From Rhizobium giardinii bv. giardinii H152 (GTDB lineage: Bacteria; Pseudomonadota; Alphaproteobacteria; Rhizobiales; Rhizobiaceae): a stretch of 64,000 nucleotides of DNA. Positions within the stretch are counted from its first letter, which is position 1, and every line of letters starts with the position of its first letter. Location: assembly GCF_000379605.1 (NCBI RefSeq), contig NZ_KB902713.1:278794-342793 (forward strand), written 5' to 3'. A model generated the notes under the pieces. The model was not told where the DNA came from and ran no database searches. It saw nothing but the letters and a program-made list of their open reading frames with translations. Shown piece by piece: positions 63,387-64,000 of this stretch. Made by a program: the position numbers and the translations under genes.

Positions 63387-63755
63387 CTTATCGGTTACCT
63401 CCTCGCCGGCGCCCTTGCTTGCCGGATACATCTTGCGTGAACCGAGCCGGTTTCCGCCCACTTCCCAAGATTGGGGGTACGCTGGCTATTGGAACCTTAA
63501 AGAAGTGCGTGGCTTTCCCTGATCGGGACAGCACGTGCGCGTTGTTCTGTATAGTACTTGCGTTTTCCGACCATCCGCGCGACCGCTGTCGTCCCATGCA
63601 ACGCGCTTGTCGGAACCGGACCGCGCCATAAACAGCAAGTGAGTGCGGGTATGAACGGCAATGCCGATTGCAATGCGGAGTACCTGCGGATGCTCTTCGC
63701 ATGGCATGGATTTTCCTCGTGCGGGCTTTCGGTGGAACGCGGTTGCGACAGATGA
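63387..63755. other. Intergenic region between GGDEF-EAL gene and hemA
   Basis: About 370 bp. No gene recognised; must hold the promoter of the GGDEF-EAL gene and the 3' region of hemA. Confidence 0.4.
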
Positions 63756-64000
63756 TCACGCAACAGCCCTCGCCAGCGCGCAGCGCGACCAGAGCTGGTG
63801 CAGCGCGCCGACCAAGTGGTCGATGTCGGCGTCCGAATGCAGCGGCGTCGGCGTGATACGCAGGCGCTCGGTCTTCTTCGGCACCGTCGGATAGTTGATC
63901 GGCTGGACATAGATGCCGCAATTGTCGAGCAAGAGATCGGAAATCCACTTGCACTTGGCCGCATCGCCAACGATCACCGGCACGATGTGGCTCGAATTGG
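63756..64000 (-). CDS. hemA: 5-Aminolevulinate synthase, C-terminal part (cut by window edge)
   Basis: The last 81 codons: [60 protein letters not shown]. These are the C-terminal sequences of alphaproteobacterial HemA, which condenses glycine and succinyl-CoA. The gene continues to the right of the window. A gene normally found on the main chromosome. Confidence 0.93.
   Translation of the reverse strand, partial: NSSHIVPVIVGDAAKCKWISDLLLDNCGIYVQPINYPTVPKKTERLRITPTPLHSDADIDHLVGALHQLWSRCALARAVA

Noticed and set aside
1..64000. tRNA, rRNA genes or CRISPR arrays
   Set aside because: No T-loop GTTCGANTC in a proper cloverleaf and no regularly spaced repeats were seen.

Overview
The window looks like a stretch of a Rhizobiaceae repABC replicon (Rhizobium, Sinorhizobium/Ensifer or Agrobacterium type), read entirely from the sequence. 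The evidence is a repA-repB-repC cassette with an antisense RNA between repB and repC, a complete trbBCDEJKLFGHI mating-pair-formation operon headed by an acyl-homoserine-lactone synthase (traI) and followed by a convergent traR. The alphaproteobacterial flavour is reinforced by Lrp-controlled alanine racemase/D-amino acid dehydrogenase genes and a 5-aminolevulinate synthase (hemA) at the right edge.

Layout. 0-7 kb: an Lrp-type regulator, an intact IS66-family element with an 8-bp target duplication, then a decayed catabolic block (an IS-hyuA chimera, a frameshifted PLP decarboxylase, a frameshifted M20 amidohydrolase). 7-12 kb: an intact D-alanine catabolic operon (Lrp regulator, alr/dadX, dadA, Rid deaminase, aldehyde dehydrogenase). 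12.5-15.6 kb: a gene graveyard with fragments of ligD, a second trbI, an IS110 transposase, istB and an XRE regulator. 15.7-28.5 kb: a catabolic island with a polyamine-type ABC transporter, a TauD-type dioxygenase, an RraA-like protein, a nitrilase-family amidase, an ornithine-cyclodeaminase-like dehydrogenase, an MmgE/PrpD protein and an amidohydrolase; a parDE-type toxin-antitoxin pair sits inside it. 28.5-31 kb: two divergent OmpR-type response regulators with degenerate receivers and two very small genes. 31-47 kb: traR, trb operon, traI, repABC, cspA. 47.4-53.2 kb: a HEPN-protein gene pair and two 390-residue tyrosine recombinases flanking serA. 53.5-58.3 kb: a 4.8-kb element bounded by perfect 36-bp inverted repeats and a 5-bp target duplication, carrying nmrA-like, SDR, aldehyde dehydrogenase and tetR genes plus a resolvase fragment. 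58.3-64 kb: an AraC regulator, an orphan solute-binding protein cotranscribed with a GGDEF-EAL protein, and the 3' end of hemA.

How the parts work together. TraI/TraR and trb encode quorum-regulated conjugative pilus assembly, but relaxase and coupling-protein genes are not in this window. RepABC gives replication and partition. Most of the remaining intact genes are catabolic or regulatory cargo. The most interesting structure is the Tn3-like, transposase-less cargo element at 53543-58323; next are the lox-like palindrome in front of the second recombinase and the paired CTGGTA dyads between traI and repA. No tRNA, rRNA or CRISPR array was seen.
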